DNA of 64,000 nt from Chromobacterium alticapitis (lineage in GTDB: Bacteria > Pseudomonadota > Gammaproteobacteria > Burkholderiales > Chromobacteriaceae), in the NCBI RefSeq assembly GCF_002924365.1, contig NZ_PQWB01000024.1, positions 26,298 to 90,297 of the forward strand. Reading direction: 5' to 3'. Shown one piece after another: positions 55,595 to 63,780 of this stretch (position 1 is its first letter; each line of letters begins with the position of its first letter). A model generated the notes under the pieces. That model was not told the DNA's origin, ran no database searches, and saw only the letters and a program-made list of their open reading frames with translations. The translations under genes were made by a program, and so were the position numbers.

Positions 55595-58258
55595 TCAGGC
55601 CTTGGCTTTGCCCTTGGCCGGCTTGGCTTCCGGTTTGGCGGCCGCTTCATCGCGCTCCCAGGCTTCCTTGTACGGACGGCCGTAGAAGCTATCCAGCAGC
55701 AGCTGCTTCAGCTCGCTGATCAACGGGTAGCGCGGGTTGGCGCCCGTGCACTGGTCGTCGAAGGCGGCTTCAGCCAGTTCGTCCACCTTGGCCAGGAAGT
55801 CGGACTCGGCCACGCCTGCGCCCTGGATGGACGACGGGATGCCCAGCGTCTGCTTCAGCTCATCCACCCATTCGATCAGTTTTTCCACGCGCTCGTGGTC
55901 GCGGTTGGCCTCCAAGCCCAGGTGGCGGGCGATTTCGGCGTAGCGCGCCACGCTCTTCGGCCGGTCATACTGGCTGAAGGCGGTTTGCTTGGTCGGCACA
56001 TCGGCGGCGTTGTAGCGGATCACATTGCTGATCAGCAGCGCGTTGGCCAGACCGTGGGCCAGGCCGAACTCGGCGCCGATCTTGTGCGCCATGGAGTGGC
56101 ACACGCCGAGGAAGGCGTTGGCGAAGGCGATGCCGGCGATGGTGGCGGCGTTGTGCACCTGTTCGCGCGCTTTCGGGTCCTTGGCGCCGTTCTGGTAGGA
56201 CGACGGCAGGTATTCCTTCAGCAGCTTCAGCGCTTGCAGGGCTTGCGGATCAGAATACTCGTTGGCCATCACCGAGACATAGGCCTCCAGCGCATGGGTC
56301 ACCGCGTCGATGCCGCCGAAGGCGGTCAGCGACTTCGGCATGTCCATCACCAGATTGGCGTCCACGATGGCCATGTTCGGCGTCAGTTCATAATCGGCGA
56401 TCGGGTACTTCACGCCGGTCACTTCGTCGGTCACCACGGCGAACGGGGTCACTTCGGAGCCGGTACCGGAGGTCGTCGGCACGGCCACCATCATGGCTTT
56501 CTGGCCCAGTTTCGGGAACTGGTAGATGCGCTTGCGGATGTCCATGAAGCGCAGGGCCAGGTCGGCGAAGTGCACTTCCGGATGCTCGTACATCACCCAC
56601 ATGATCTTGGCCGCGTCCATCGGAGAACCGCCGCCGATGGCCATGATGACATCCGGCTTGAAGGCGTGGGCCAGGTCCGCTCCCTTGCGCACCACGGCCA
56701 GGGTCGGGTCGGCCGGCACTTCGAAGAAGGTTTCCACTTCCAGGCCCATCTTCTTCAACAGGCGGATGGGCTCGTCGATGAAGCCGTGTTCGAACAGGTA
56801 CTGGCCGGTGACGATCAGGCAGCGTTTCTTGCCGGCCAAATCTTCCAGGGCCACCGGCAGGGAGCCGCGGCGGAAGTAGATGGACTTGGGCAGCTTGTGC
56901 CACAGCATGTTTTCAGCCCTCTTGGCGACGGTTTTCTTGTTGATCAAGTGCTTGGGACCGACGTTCTCGGAGATGGAGTTGCCGCCCCAGGAGCCGCAGC
57001 CCAGGGTCAGCGACGGTGCCAGGCTGAAGTTGTACAAGTCGCCGATGCCGCCTTGCGAGGACGGGGTGTTGATCAGGATGCGGGCGGTCTTCATCTTGTC
57101 GCCGAAGTAGCGCACGCGCTCTTCCTGCAAGTCCTGATCGGTATACAGCGCCGAGGTGTGGCCGATGCCGCCCATGGTCACCAGCGCGGCGGCCTTGTCG
57201 CAAGCGTCGAGGAAGTTCTTGGCGCGGTACATGGCCAGAGTGGGCGACAGTTTTTCGTGGGCGAAGGCTTCCTTCTCCGACACTTCCGTCACTTCGCCGA
57301 TCAGCACCTTGGTGGTGGGCGGCACTTCGATGCCGGCCATGGCGGCGATCTTGGCGGCGCTTTGGCCGACGATGGCGGCGTTCAGGCTGCCGTCATTCAG
57401 GATCACCTTGCGCACGGCCTCGGCTTCGCTCTTGGACAGGATGTAGCCGCCGTGCTTGGAGAAGCGTTCGCGCACCGTGTCGTAGATTTCGTCGACGATG
57501 ATGACGGACTGCTCGGACGCGCACACCACGCCGTTGTCGAAAGTCTTGGACATCAGGATGGAGGCCACGGCGCGCTTGATGTCGGCGGTTTCGTCGATCA
57601 CGGCCGGGGTGTTGCCGGCGCCCACGCCGATGGCCGGCTTGCCGGAGGAGTAAGCGGCCTTCACCATGCCCGGGCCGCCGGTGGCCAGGATCAGGTTGAT
57701 GTCGGGGTGGTGCATCAGCTGGTTGGACAGCGCGACCGACGGCTCATCTATCCAGCCTATGATGTCCTGCGGCGCGCCGGCGGCGACAGCGGCCTCCAGC
57801 ACCAGGCGGGCGGCTTCGCAGGTGGAGCGGCGCGCGCGCGGGTGCGGCGAGAAGATGATGCCGTTGCGGGTCTTCAGCGAGATCAGCGCCTTGAAGATGG
57901 CGGTGGAGGTCGGGTTGGTGGTGGGCACGATGCCGCAGAGCACGCCGATGGGCTCGGCGATGGTGATGGTGCCGAAGGTGTCGTCCTCGGACAGCACGCC
58001 GCAGGTCTTCTCGTCCTTGTACTTGTTGTAGATGTATTCGGAAGCGAAGTGGTTCTTGATCACCTTGTCTTCCATCACGCCCATGCCGGTTTCGGCTACG
58101 GCCATGCGCGCCAGCGGGATGCGGGCGTCGGCGGCGGCCAGCGCGGCGCTGCGGAAGATGTGGTCCACTTGTTCTTGCGTGAACTGGGCGAAGGCGATTT
58201 GCGCCTTCTTGACGCGGGCTACCAGGGCGTCGAGTTCGAGTTCGTTGCTAACGGCCAT
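55595..58258 (-). CDS. adhE: Bifunctional acetaldehyde-CoA/alcohol dehydrogenase
   Basis: Converts acetyl-CoA to acetaldehyde and then ethanol; AdhE forms filaments called spirosomes. The 887-residue protein has an N-terminal CoA-dependent aldehyde dehydrogenase with its catalytic Cys in DNGVVCASEQSVIIV. A linker leads to an iron-dependent alcohol dehydrogenase with GGGSPMDAAKIMWVMYEHPE and GVCHSMAHKIGAEFGLAHG. The C-terminal tail is basic and lysine-rich (EAKPAKGKAKA). GGAGAGAC precedes the ATG. Upstream lies an inverted repeat and an AT-rich region. It could consume acetaldehyde made by EutBC. Confidence 0.97.
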   Translation of the reverse strand: MAVSNELELDALVARVKKAQIAFAQFTQEQVDHIFRSAALAAADARIPLARMAVAETGMGVMEDKVIKNHFASEYIYNKYKDEKTCGVLSEDDTFGTITIAEPIGVLCGIVPTTNPTSTAIFKALISLKTRNGIIFSPHPRARRSTCEAARLVLEAAVAAGAPQDIIGWIDEPSVALSNQLMHHPDINLILATGGPGMVKAAYSSGKPAIGVGAGNTPAVIDETADIKRAVASILMSKTFDNGVVCASEQSVIIVDEIYDTVRERFSKHGGYILSKSEAEAVRKVILNDGSLNAAIVGQSAAKIAAMAGIEVPPTTKVLIGEVTEVSEKEAFAHEKLSPTLAMYRAKNFLDACDKAAALVTMGGIGHTSALYTDQDLQEERVRYFGDKMKTARILINTPSSQGGIGDLYNFSLAPSLTLGCGSWGGNSISENVGPKHLINKKTVAKRAENMLWHKLPKSIYFRRGSLPVALEDLAGKKRCLIVTGQYLFEHGFIDEPIRLLKKMGLEVETFFEVPADPTLAVVRKGADLAHAFKPDVIMAIGGGSPMDAAKIMWVMYEHPEVHFADLALRFMDIRKRIYQFPKLGQKAMMVAVPTTSGTGSEVTPFAVVTDEVTGVKYPIADYELTPNMAIVDANLVMDMPKSLTAFGGIDAVTHALEAYVSVMANEYSDPQALQALKLLKEYLPSSYQNGAKDPKAREQVHNAATIAGIAFANAFLGVCHSMAHKIGAEFGLAHGLANALLISNVIRYNAADVPTKQTAFSQYDRPKSVARYAEIARHLGLEANRDHERVEKLIEWVDELKQTLGIPSSIQGAGVAESDFLAKVDELAEAAFDDQCTGANPRYPLISELKQLLLDSFYGRPYKEAWERDEAAAKPEAKPAKGKAKA

Positions 58259-58300
58259 TTTGTCTCTCCAGAACCAAATGAAAATACCGAATGCCTAATT

Positions 58301-58338
58301 GTTCGTTTTCGACATATTATTTTCGAAATCGAAAAACA
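58301..58338. promoter_or_regulatory. Inverted repeat upstream of adhE
   Basis: GTTTTCGA (58305-58312) and TCGAAAAAC (58329-58337) face each other across 16 bases that contain a further TTTTCGAAA. The repeat lies about 45 bases upstream of the adhE ATG. No FNR box is seen in the region. Role unknown; a redox- or carbon-responsive operator is possible. Confidence 0.4.
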
Positions 58339-58546
58339 ACCAGCAGAAATCCCATTTGCCGTCACCTTGCGATGACAGCGCCATCCAAGCCTTTGTAGCA
58401 GAGCCATTACATCGATTCACCCATACCCCTAGCAAATTCAGGGGCTTTATCGGAAATCCGCCATGACTCGCTCGATTCACAGCCATCGTAGACGGTTTTC
58501 GGATATTCGTTTTTGCGCACGGCCAAACAATTTCCACTTTCCCAAC

Positions 58547-58571
58547 AAAAAGAGCGCCGAATCGGCGCTCT
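58547..58571 (-). terminator. Terminator of the carbonic anhydrase-like gene
   Basis: Minus-strand stem GAGCGCCGA/TCGGCGCTC is followed by TTTTT. It separates this gene from the adhE promoter region. Confidence 0.85.
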
Positions 58572-58619
58572 CCGCATAGATTGAAGCCGGACAGTTGTAA
58601 CGGCCCGGCTACCCATCAC

Positions 58620-59657
58620 TCACTGGCCCATGAAGCCATAGTGAAAATACTTGCCGCCGCGCGTCAGCGCGCGGATGCGCCCTGGGTCCGTCTCGCCATT
58701 GATGTTGGTGATCACCAGCTTGCCGCGGCCCTGCTTCAGATCATTGTTGTAATCGTAATAGCCGCCCAGCACCGCCAACTTGCCGGCCTCCACCTCGCCG
58801 GAGAACTTGAGGATGGCGCCTTCCACCTGGTTATTGATGTTGATCAGCGCGCCATTGGTGGCGTCTATCCCCTTGGGAATCTCGATATTGTCCAGTTCCT
58901 TCTGGATGGACGGCTCCATATTGCTGTAATCGCTGGCGGCCGCCTTGATCGCCCCGCAGCCGGTATGGCTGACGAACATCAGCAGCGGCGTGTGCAGGTG
59001 GCGCACGCCGTACTCCACCGAGCCTTCCGAGGTGGCGAGCTGGTTGCCCATATTGCTGATCACAAATAGATCCGCATCGGCGTCCCCGTCCTGCATGCCC
59101 ACCCGGCCGCCCGGGCTGGAACAGGTCACCACCGTGGCCTTGGGCGCGGCGCGCTCGCCCAGCTTGGCCAGATAGCCCGCCGAATGCTTGGCCACGTAGG
59201 CGCCGTTGGCCTTCAGTATGCCTGACACCACCGCCTTGACCTGGGAAGCCTCGCCCATTGGCTTGGCCGCGCCATGCGCCGCCTTGGCCTTGGCGGTTTT
59301 GCGCCTGGCGCGATGCTCAGGCCGAGCCGCCGCGCCCGGCGCATGCACTTCGGGGCTGGGCTGGCTCAGGTCGCGCGGCGGCTTGGCCATCTGCACCGTC
59401 GGCGCCATCGCCTCCGGCGCTGGCATGGGCTTGGCCTGGACCGGCGCAGCCTTCGCCGCCTCGGTCTTTCCTGCCTCAGTCTTTCCCCCCTCGGCCGGAC
59501 GCGGCGCCGCGGGCGCGGCCTCCGGCTTATTGATGCGCAACGGCAGCTTGATCACCTGCTGCGCCGCGTGAGAACCCGAGGCATCCGCCGCGCGGGCCGT
59601 CGTCATCGCCAACAGCAACGGCGCCATCATGCAAGTTCCAATCAGCCGTGGACTCAT
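58620..59657 (-). CDS. Exported beta-carbonic anhydrase-like protein with altered active-site loop
   Basis: A 345-residue protein. A signal-like N-terminus (about 1-23, ending ARAAD) is followed by a ~115-residue Pro/Ala/Lys-rich linker, then a beta-carbonic anhydrase domain from about residue 138. Probable zinc ligands are C179 (VVTCSSPGGRV), H231 and C234 (FVSHTGCGAI). In active beta enzymes the first cysteine sits in CSDSR; here it reads CSSPGGR, so the Asp of the Asp-Arg dyad is lost and an insertion is present. Core motifs DLFVISNMGN and SVEYGV are intact. Activity is doubtful. AAGGA precedes the ATG. It is followed by its own terminator. Confidence 0.85.
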   Translation of the reverse strand: MSPRLIGTCMMAPLLLAMTTARAADASGSHAAQQVIKLPLRINKPEAAPAAPRPAEGGKTEAGKTEAAKAAPVQAKPMPAPEAMAPTVQMAKPPRDLSQPSPEVHAPGAAARPEHRARRKTAKAKAAHGAAKPMGEASQVKAVVSGILKANGAYVAKHSAGYLAKLGERAAPKATVVTCSSPGGRVGMQDGDADADLFVISNMGNQLATSEGSVEYGVRHLHTPLLMFVSHTGCGAIKAAASDYSNMEPSIQKELDNIEIPKGIDATNGALININNQVEGAILKFSGEVEAGKLAVLGGYYDYNNDLKQGRGKLVITNINGETDPGRIRALTRGGKYFHYGFMGQ

Positions 59658-59943
59658 CCTAAATTCCTTAAGTCATCCGCAATCGCTTCTATTCTGCATC
59701 ATCGACCATGGCCGGGGAAGCCGCCAGTGCGCCAGCAGCGATCTCCTGCCGATGCGCGGGCCAATCACGCATGGAGCATACCGTGAACGCCACCCCGGGA
59801 AAGACGGCAGAGCGTAGCCTTGAAGCAAAATCGCAGCCATGCCCTACAGGCCCAGCCGCGCCACGCGGCCGTCTTCCTGTTTACCCGGCCTCGCAACCGT
59901 GTAAACTGGCCCGCATCACGGCCCCTCCCGCCCATACCGCCTC
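59658..59943. other. 286-bp intergenic region upstream of the thioesterase
   Basis: A possible sigma-70 promoter, TTTACC (59880-59885) and TAAACT (59902-59907) with a 16-base spacer, lies just before the thioesterase gene. It overlaps an inverted pair GTTTAC/GTAAAC. I see no gene in the rest. Confidence 0.3.
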
Positions 59944-60393
59944 ATGACCGCACCCGACATAGACTGGGACCTGCCCGGCCCCTTCACCCTGCCGCTGGCC
60001 CCCCAAGCGGAAGACATCGATGGACTGAACCACACCAATAACGCCGTCTATGTGCGCTGGTGCGAACAAGCCGGCTGGGCGCACTCGCAAGGCCTGGGGC
60101 TGGACGTGGAAGACTACCGCCGGCTGGACCGCGGCATGGCCATCCGCCGCAGCGAATATGACTACCTATTGCCCACCGCCCAAGGCGAAGCGCTGCTGCT
60201 GGGCACCTGGCTGCAAGCCGGCGACCATGGCGCGTCCATGCAGCGCCATTTCCAGCTGATACGGCTGCGCGACGGCAAAACCGTGTTGCGCGCCCGCTGG
60301 CAGCTGGTTTGCATCGAGCTATCCAGCGGCCGCCCCAAGCGGCTGCCGCCGGAATTCAGCGCCGCCTATCTGCCCGCCATGGAGAACCGCTAA
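59944..60393 (+). CDS. Acyl-CoA thioesterase, 4HBT/hotdog family (FadM-like)
   Basis: A 149-residue hotdog-fold protein. The family signature is DIDGLNHTNNAVYVRWCEQAGWAH-like; visible here are EDIDGLNHTNNAVYVRWCEQ and RRSEYDYLLPTAQGE, where the catalytic Asp of DxxxHxNN is D25. It probably hydrolyses short- or long-chain acyl-CoA in the cytoplasm. A ribosome site is weak. The gene stands alone between the exported carbonic anhydrase-like gene and a REP doublet. Confidence 0.88.
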   Translation: MTAPDIDWDLPGPFTLPLAPQAEDIDGLNHTNNAVYVRWCEQAGWAHSQGLGLDVEDYRRLDRGMAIRRSEYDYLLPTAQGEALLLGTWLQAGDHGASMQRHFQLIRLRDGKTVLRARWQLVCIELSSGRPKRLPPEFSAAYLPAMENR

Positions 60394-60440
60394 GCCGGAC
60401 GCCACGCACTAGCACCAGACATCGCCACACTCCACAACCG

Positions 60441-60598
60441 GAGCGCGGGTTGGCCAAAGGTCATACCCGCGGCTCATGCCCCACTCGGACAAAGCAGCGC
60501 CCCCTCCAAGAAGACCATGCCCTTGAACGCCGTTAAAGCCGGCGGACGGCAGCGGTCATAAAGACCGCGAATCTTGCCTGCTGGCAAACCCGCGCTAC
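60441..60598. repeat. GTAG-footed REP doublet, copy upstream of the acylase
   Basis: Left arm GAGCGCGGGTTGGCCAAAGG and right arm (complement GTAGCGCGGGTTTGCCAGCA) face each other over 158 bp. The internal part, including GCGGTCATAAAGA, is shared with the copy at 63624-63780. Both are followed by CTGGCTGGC. The left foot has decayed from GTAG to GGAG. Confidence 0.8.
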
Positions 60599-60814
60599 CT
60601 GGCTGGCTCATCCGGCCGGCACCAGCTCTGCCAGGTGGCCAGGCTGGGCAAGAGCCGCCGTTGCCGGGCTGCCGCAAGCTCTATCTTTCGGCACATGCCA
60701 TCAGCATTCATTCTGCATATGATTCGGCTTGAGTCTCCTGCCGGCAAGCATGCCGCGGCGGCTCTTTCTCAATCCGCGCGCGTTCTTCCATCGCGCGATC
60801 GCAGGAGAACCGTT

Positions 60815-63151
60815 ATGTCAAAACCGTCCATCGGCAACGCCATCGCCATGCTAGCCATAGCCTGCCTGCAGCCAGGCGCATGCGCGGCTACCGCTTACCA
60901 GGCCCTGGTGCAGCGTACCTCGTACGGCATTCCCCATATCACGGCCAGCAATGAAAGAAATCTGGGCTATGGCGCGGGCTATGCCTATGCGCAGGACAAT
61001 TTCTGCTTGCTGGCAGAGGAGATCGCCACCGCGCGCGGCCAGCGTTCCCGTTATTTCGGCACGGCGGGCAGCTATGCCAGCCCCGATGGCGGACAGATAC
61101 CCAACACGGCCAGCGATTTCTACTACGCGTACTTGAATGAGCACCGCTCGGTGCTGGGAAGCTACTCCCGGCAATCGTCCGAGGTGAAGAATCTGATTGA
61201 AGGCTATGCTGCGGGCGTCAATCGCTATCTACGCGAAACGGGTGCCGGCAAGCTGCCCGCGACCTGCCGCAACCAGCCCTGGGCGCGGCCGCTGGAGGCG
61301 CAAGACCTGATCCGCCTCATGCGGCGCTATGCGGTGACGGCTTCCGGCGCGCAATACATCACGGCGCTGCAAGCAGCGGCGCCGCCGCAACCCGGCCTAG
61401 TGAACAAGCGACGGCGGCCCACGGCCGCCGAGCCCTTGCGGGGCCTGTATGGCAGGCAGCCTAATAGCTGGCATGTGGGGTCCAATGCCATCGCGCTTGG
61501 GCGCGACGCCACCCGTTCCAGCGCGGGCATGCTGTACGCCAATCCGCATTTCCCGTGGAACGGCGCTTACCGCTTTTACCAACAGCATTTGACCATCCCT
61601 GGCAAGGTGGATGTGATGGGCGCGGCGCTGGGCGGTTTGCCGCTGGTGAACATCGGCTTCAATCGCGCCGTCGCCTGGACCCATACCGACAACACCTCCC
61701 TGCACTCCACCTTGTTCGCCTTGCCTCTCGTTCCGGGCGATCCGTTGCGCTACGTCGTCGATGGCGTGGCCAAGCCGCTGCGGCCCGTCACCGTCCACAT
61801 CGTCGGCCGCGAGGCCGATGGGGCGCTCAGCGCCATGCAGCATACTTTTTACCTGAGCGAGCAAGGGCCGATTGTGGCCATCCCGGGGCAACTGGACTGG
61901 GATGGGGCCACCGCCTATGCGCTGGCCGACGCCAACCAGGACAATGACCGATTACTGGATACTTGGTGGCGGATGGACCAGGCGCGCTCTCTGGCCGAGC
62001 TGCGCCAGACGGTAGAGTCCAGGCTGGGCTTGCCCTGGGTGAACACGCTGGCTACGGAGCGCGCGGGCAACGTCTATTACGGCGACGTCACCGTGGTGCC
62101 ACATGTCGACCAGGCCAAGCAAGATGCCTGCGTGCCAGAGGCGGCTCGCGCCTGGCTAAGCCAAGGCGTGATGATATTGGATGGCGGCCGCGGCAGTTGC
62201 CGCTGGGGTCAGGCCGCCGGCACGCCGCAAGCGGGCATCTTTGCCGCGCGCGATCTGCCGGCGATGATGCGCCGAGACTTTGCGCAGAACAGCAACGACA
62301 GCGCCTGGCTGAGCAATCCTGCTCAAGCCATGACCGGCTACCCCGACATCGTCAGCATCGCCGGCATGCCCCTGAACGCCCGCACCCGCTATGGAATACA
62401 ACAGATCCAGGCGCGGCTGGCCGGAGGCGGATGGTCGCGTTTCGACATGGCCGATCTGCAGGCTTTGGCGCTAGCCAATCGTTCTTATTACGCTTCCTTG
62501 CTGCTGGACGATCTCAATCGGCTATGCCGGACCTCCCGCATCGGACAGGCGCCGGCTGACGCCTGCCGGATTCTGGCAGGCTGGGATGGCAAGGCGGAGC
62601 TGGACAGTGTGGGCTGGCCCTTGTTTCAGGCCTGGCGAGAGCAAATGAACAGCCGCGGCGCGGATTATTGGTCGCAAGCCTTCGACTCCGCTCGGCCGCT
62701 GGAAACGCCGCGCGGCTTGCGCATCGAGGACCCGTCGGTGGCCGATGCCGCTCGCGCTGCATTGTTCCATGCGGTCAAGACTTTACGGCTGGCCGGCATC
62801 GACTACGCCAAACCATGGGGCGACATCCAGGTGGCGACGCGCGGCTCACGCCGCATTCCCATCCACGGCGGCGGCGGCGAGGATATTTACAACGTCATTG
62901 AAAGCGGCCCGGCGGCCCAGGGAGAACTGCAACCTGTATTTGGTTCTTCGCTGTTGATGACTGTGTCGTTTGAGAATGGGCTGCCGCGCGCGCAAGGCTT
63001 TCTCTCCTATTCGCAATCCAGCGATCCCGCCTCGCCGCATTATGGCGATCAAACCGAGCGCTTCAGCCGCAAGCAATGGATAAACTGGCCATACACGCAG
63101 GACGAGATTCGACGCGATCCTGCCTACTCCGCTCGTTGGCTCTGGGAATGA
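60815..63151 (+). CDS. PvdQ-like N-terminal-nucleophile acylase (acyl-homoserine lactone / penicillin amidase family)
   Basis: A 778-residue periplasmic Ntn hydrolase made as one chain and cut into alpha and beta parts. A signal peptide (about 1-25) precedes the alpha chain. The beta chain should start at Ser223 (GSNAIALG), followed by MLYANPHFPWNGAYRFYQQH, NIGFNRAVAWTHT, RRDFAQNSNDSAWLSNPAQA and a final SQSSDPASPHYGDQTERFSR. From memory the sequence follows Pseudomonas PvdQ closely along its length, so long-chain acyl-homoserine lactone or fatty acyl amide cleavage is likely. AGGAG precedes the ATG. Copies of one REP doublet flank it. Confidence 0.93.
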   Translation: MSKPSIGNAIAMLAIACLQPGACAATAYQALVQRTSYGIPHITASNERNLGYGAGYAYAQDNFCLLAEEIATARGQRSRYFGTAGSYASPDGGQIPNTASDFYYAYLNEHRSVLGSYSRQSSEVKNLIEGYAAGVNRYLRETGAGKLPATCRNQPWARPLEAQDLIRLMRRYAVTASGAQYITALQAAAPPQPGLVNKRRRPTAAEPLRGLYGRQPNSWHVGSNAIALGRDATRSSAGMLYANPHFPWNGAYRFYQQHLTIPGKVDVMGAALGGLPLVNIGFNRAVAWTHTDNTSLHSTLFALPLVPGDPLRYVVDGVAKPLRPVTVHIVGREADGALSAMQHTFYLSEQGPIVAIPGQLDWDGATAYALADANQDNDRLLDTWWRMDQARSLAELRQTVESRLGLPWVNTLATERAGNVYYGDVTVVPHVDQAKQDACVPEAARAWLSQGVMILDGGRGSCRWGQAAGTPQAGIFAARDLPAMMRRDFAQNSNDSAWLSNPAQAMTGYPDIVSIAGMPLNARTRYGIQQIQARLAGGGWSRFDMADLQALALANRSYYASLLLDDLNRLCRTSRIGQAPADACRILAGWDGKAELDSVGWPLFQAWREQMNSRGADYWSQAFDSARPLETPRGLRIEDPSVADAARAALFHAVKTLRLAGIDYAKPWGDIQVATRGSRRIPIHGGGGEDIYNVIESGPAAQGELQPVFGSSLLMTVSFENGLPRAQGFLSYSQSSDPASPHYGDQTERFSRKQWINWPYTQDEIRRDPAYSARWLWE

Positions 63152-63623
63152 GTCAGGCCGGGGGAGGTCATCCGCGAGTGGCCGGCTTGTCTTGATGCGT
63201 TTCATTCGCCCCATGCCGATAGACATGCCCATCCGGGAGCCAGGAGGAACACCATGGGCTAACTTGCCGTCTTTTTACCGGCGATGCTTCTGTAACGCGT
63301 TTCCGCATCTCGCCGGAGACTAGCAGGGCCGCGCTCTCCCAACGCCGCTCGCCATACGATGCGGCATCGGCGGGCTCCTCGGCCCCTGCCAATATGCGAT
63401 GAGGGCTCTTCAACCGGCTTGCCGGCGCTGGCTTGCTGGCCGCGCATCCGATGGCGGTCTTGTGGTCTCCGGCCTCCGGGATCGCCAGCGCGGGCGGTTT
63501 GCTCCTTGGCGTGCATTTGGCGCGGTATGGGACGGCCGCGGGCGTTCTGAAAATTGGGGACACGCTGAAAATTGGGAAAACTACGGTTTTTCTCTATCCC
63601 ATGCATCACTTGGCATCAGCCAT
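63152..63623. other. 472-bp gene-free stretch with a short tandem repeat
   Basis: No convincing gene. CTGAAAATTGGG occurs twice, at 63547-63558 and 63565-63576, 18 bases apart. Frames on both strands are open over 180-400 bases but have no recognisable domain or ribosome site, and base composition alone explains them in GC-rich DNA. Confidence 0.4.
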
Positions 63624-63780
63624 GTAGCGCGGGTTGGCCAAAGGCCATACCCGCGGACCAAGCAGCACACGGATAAACGGCAACCTCCTCCCCTGAAGGC
63701 CATGTTCTTGAACAAGGCTATTGTGGATGGTCGCGGTCATAAAGATCGCGGGTATGTCCCGACGGGCCAACCCGCGCTAC
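63624..63780. repeat. GTAG-footed REP doublet, copy downstream of the acylase
   Basis: Left arm GTAGCGCGGGTTGGCCAAAG and right arm (complement GTAGCGCGGGTTGGCCCGTC) are nearly perfect inverted copies over 157 bp. It has the same orientation and internal sequence as the copy at 60441-60598, 3.2 kb away. CTGGCTGGC follows here too. Confidence 0.85.

Noticed and set aside
55895..58375. An 826-residue plus-strand open frame
   Set aside because: It is antisense to adhE, with the His/Gly/Val-rich composition typical of antisense frames in GC-rich genes.
60627..60642. TCTGCCAGGTGGCCAG as a quorum-sensing box for the acylase
   Set aside because: Only the right half fits; several mismatches and the distance of about 170 bp from the gene start make it weak.
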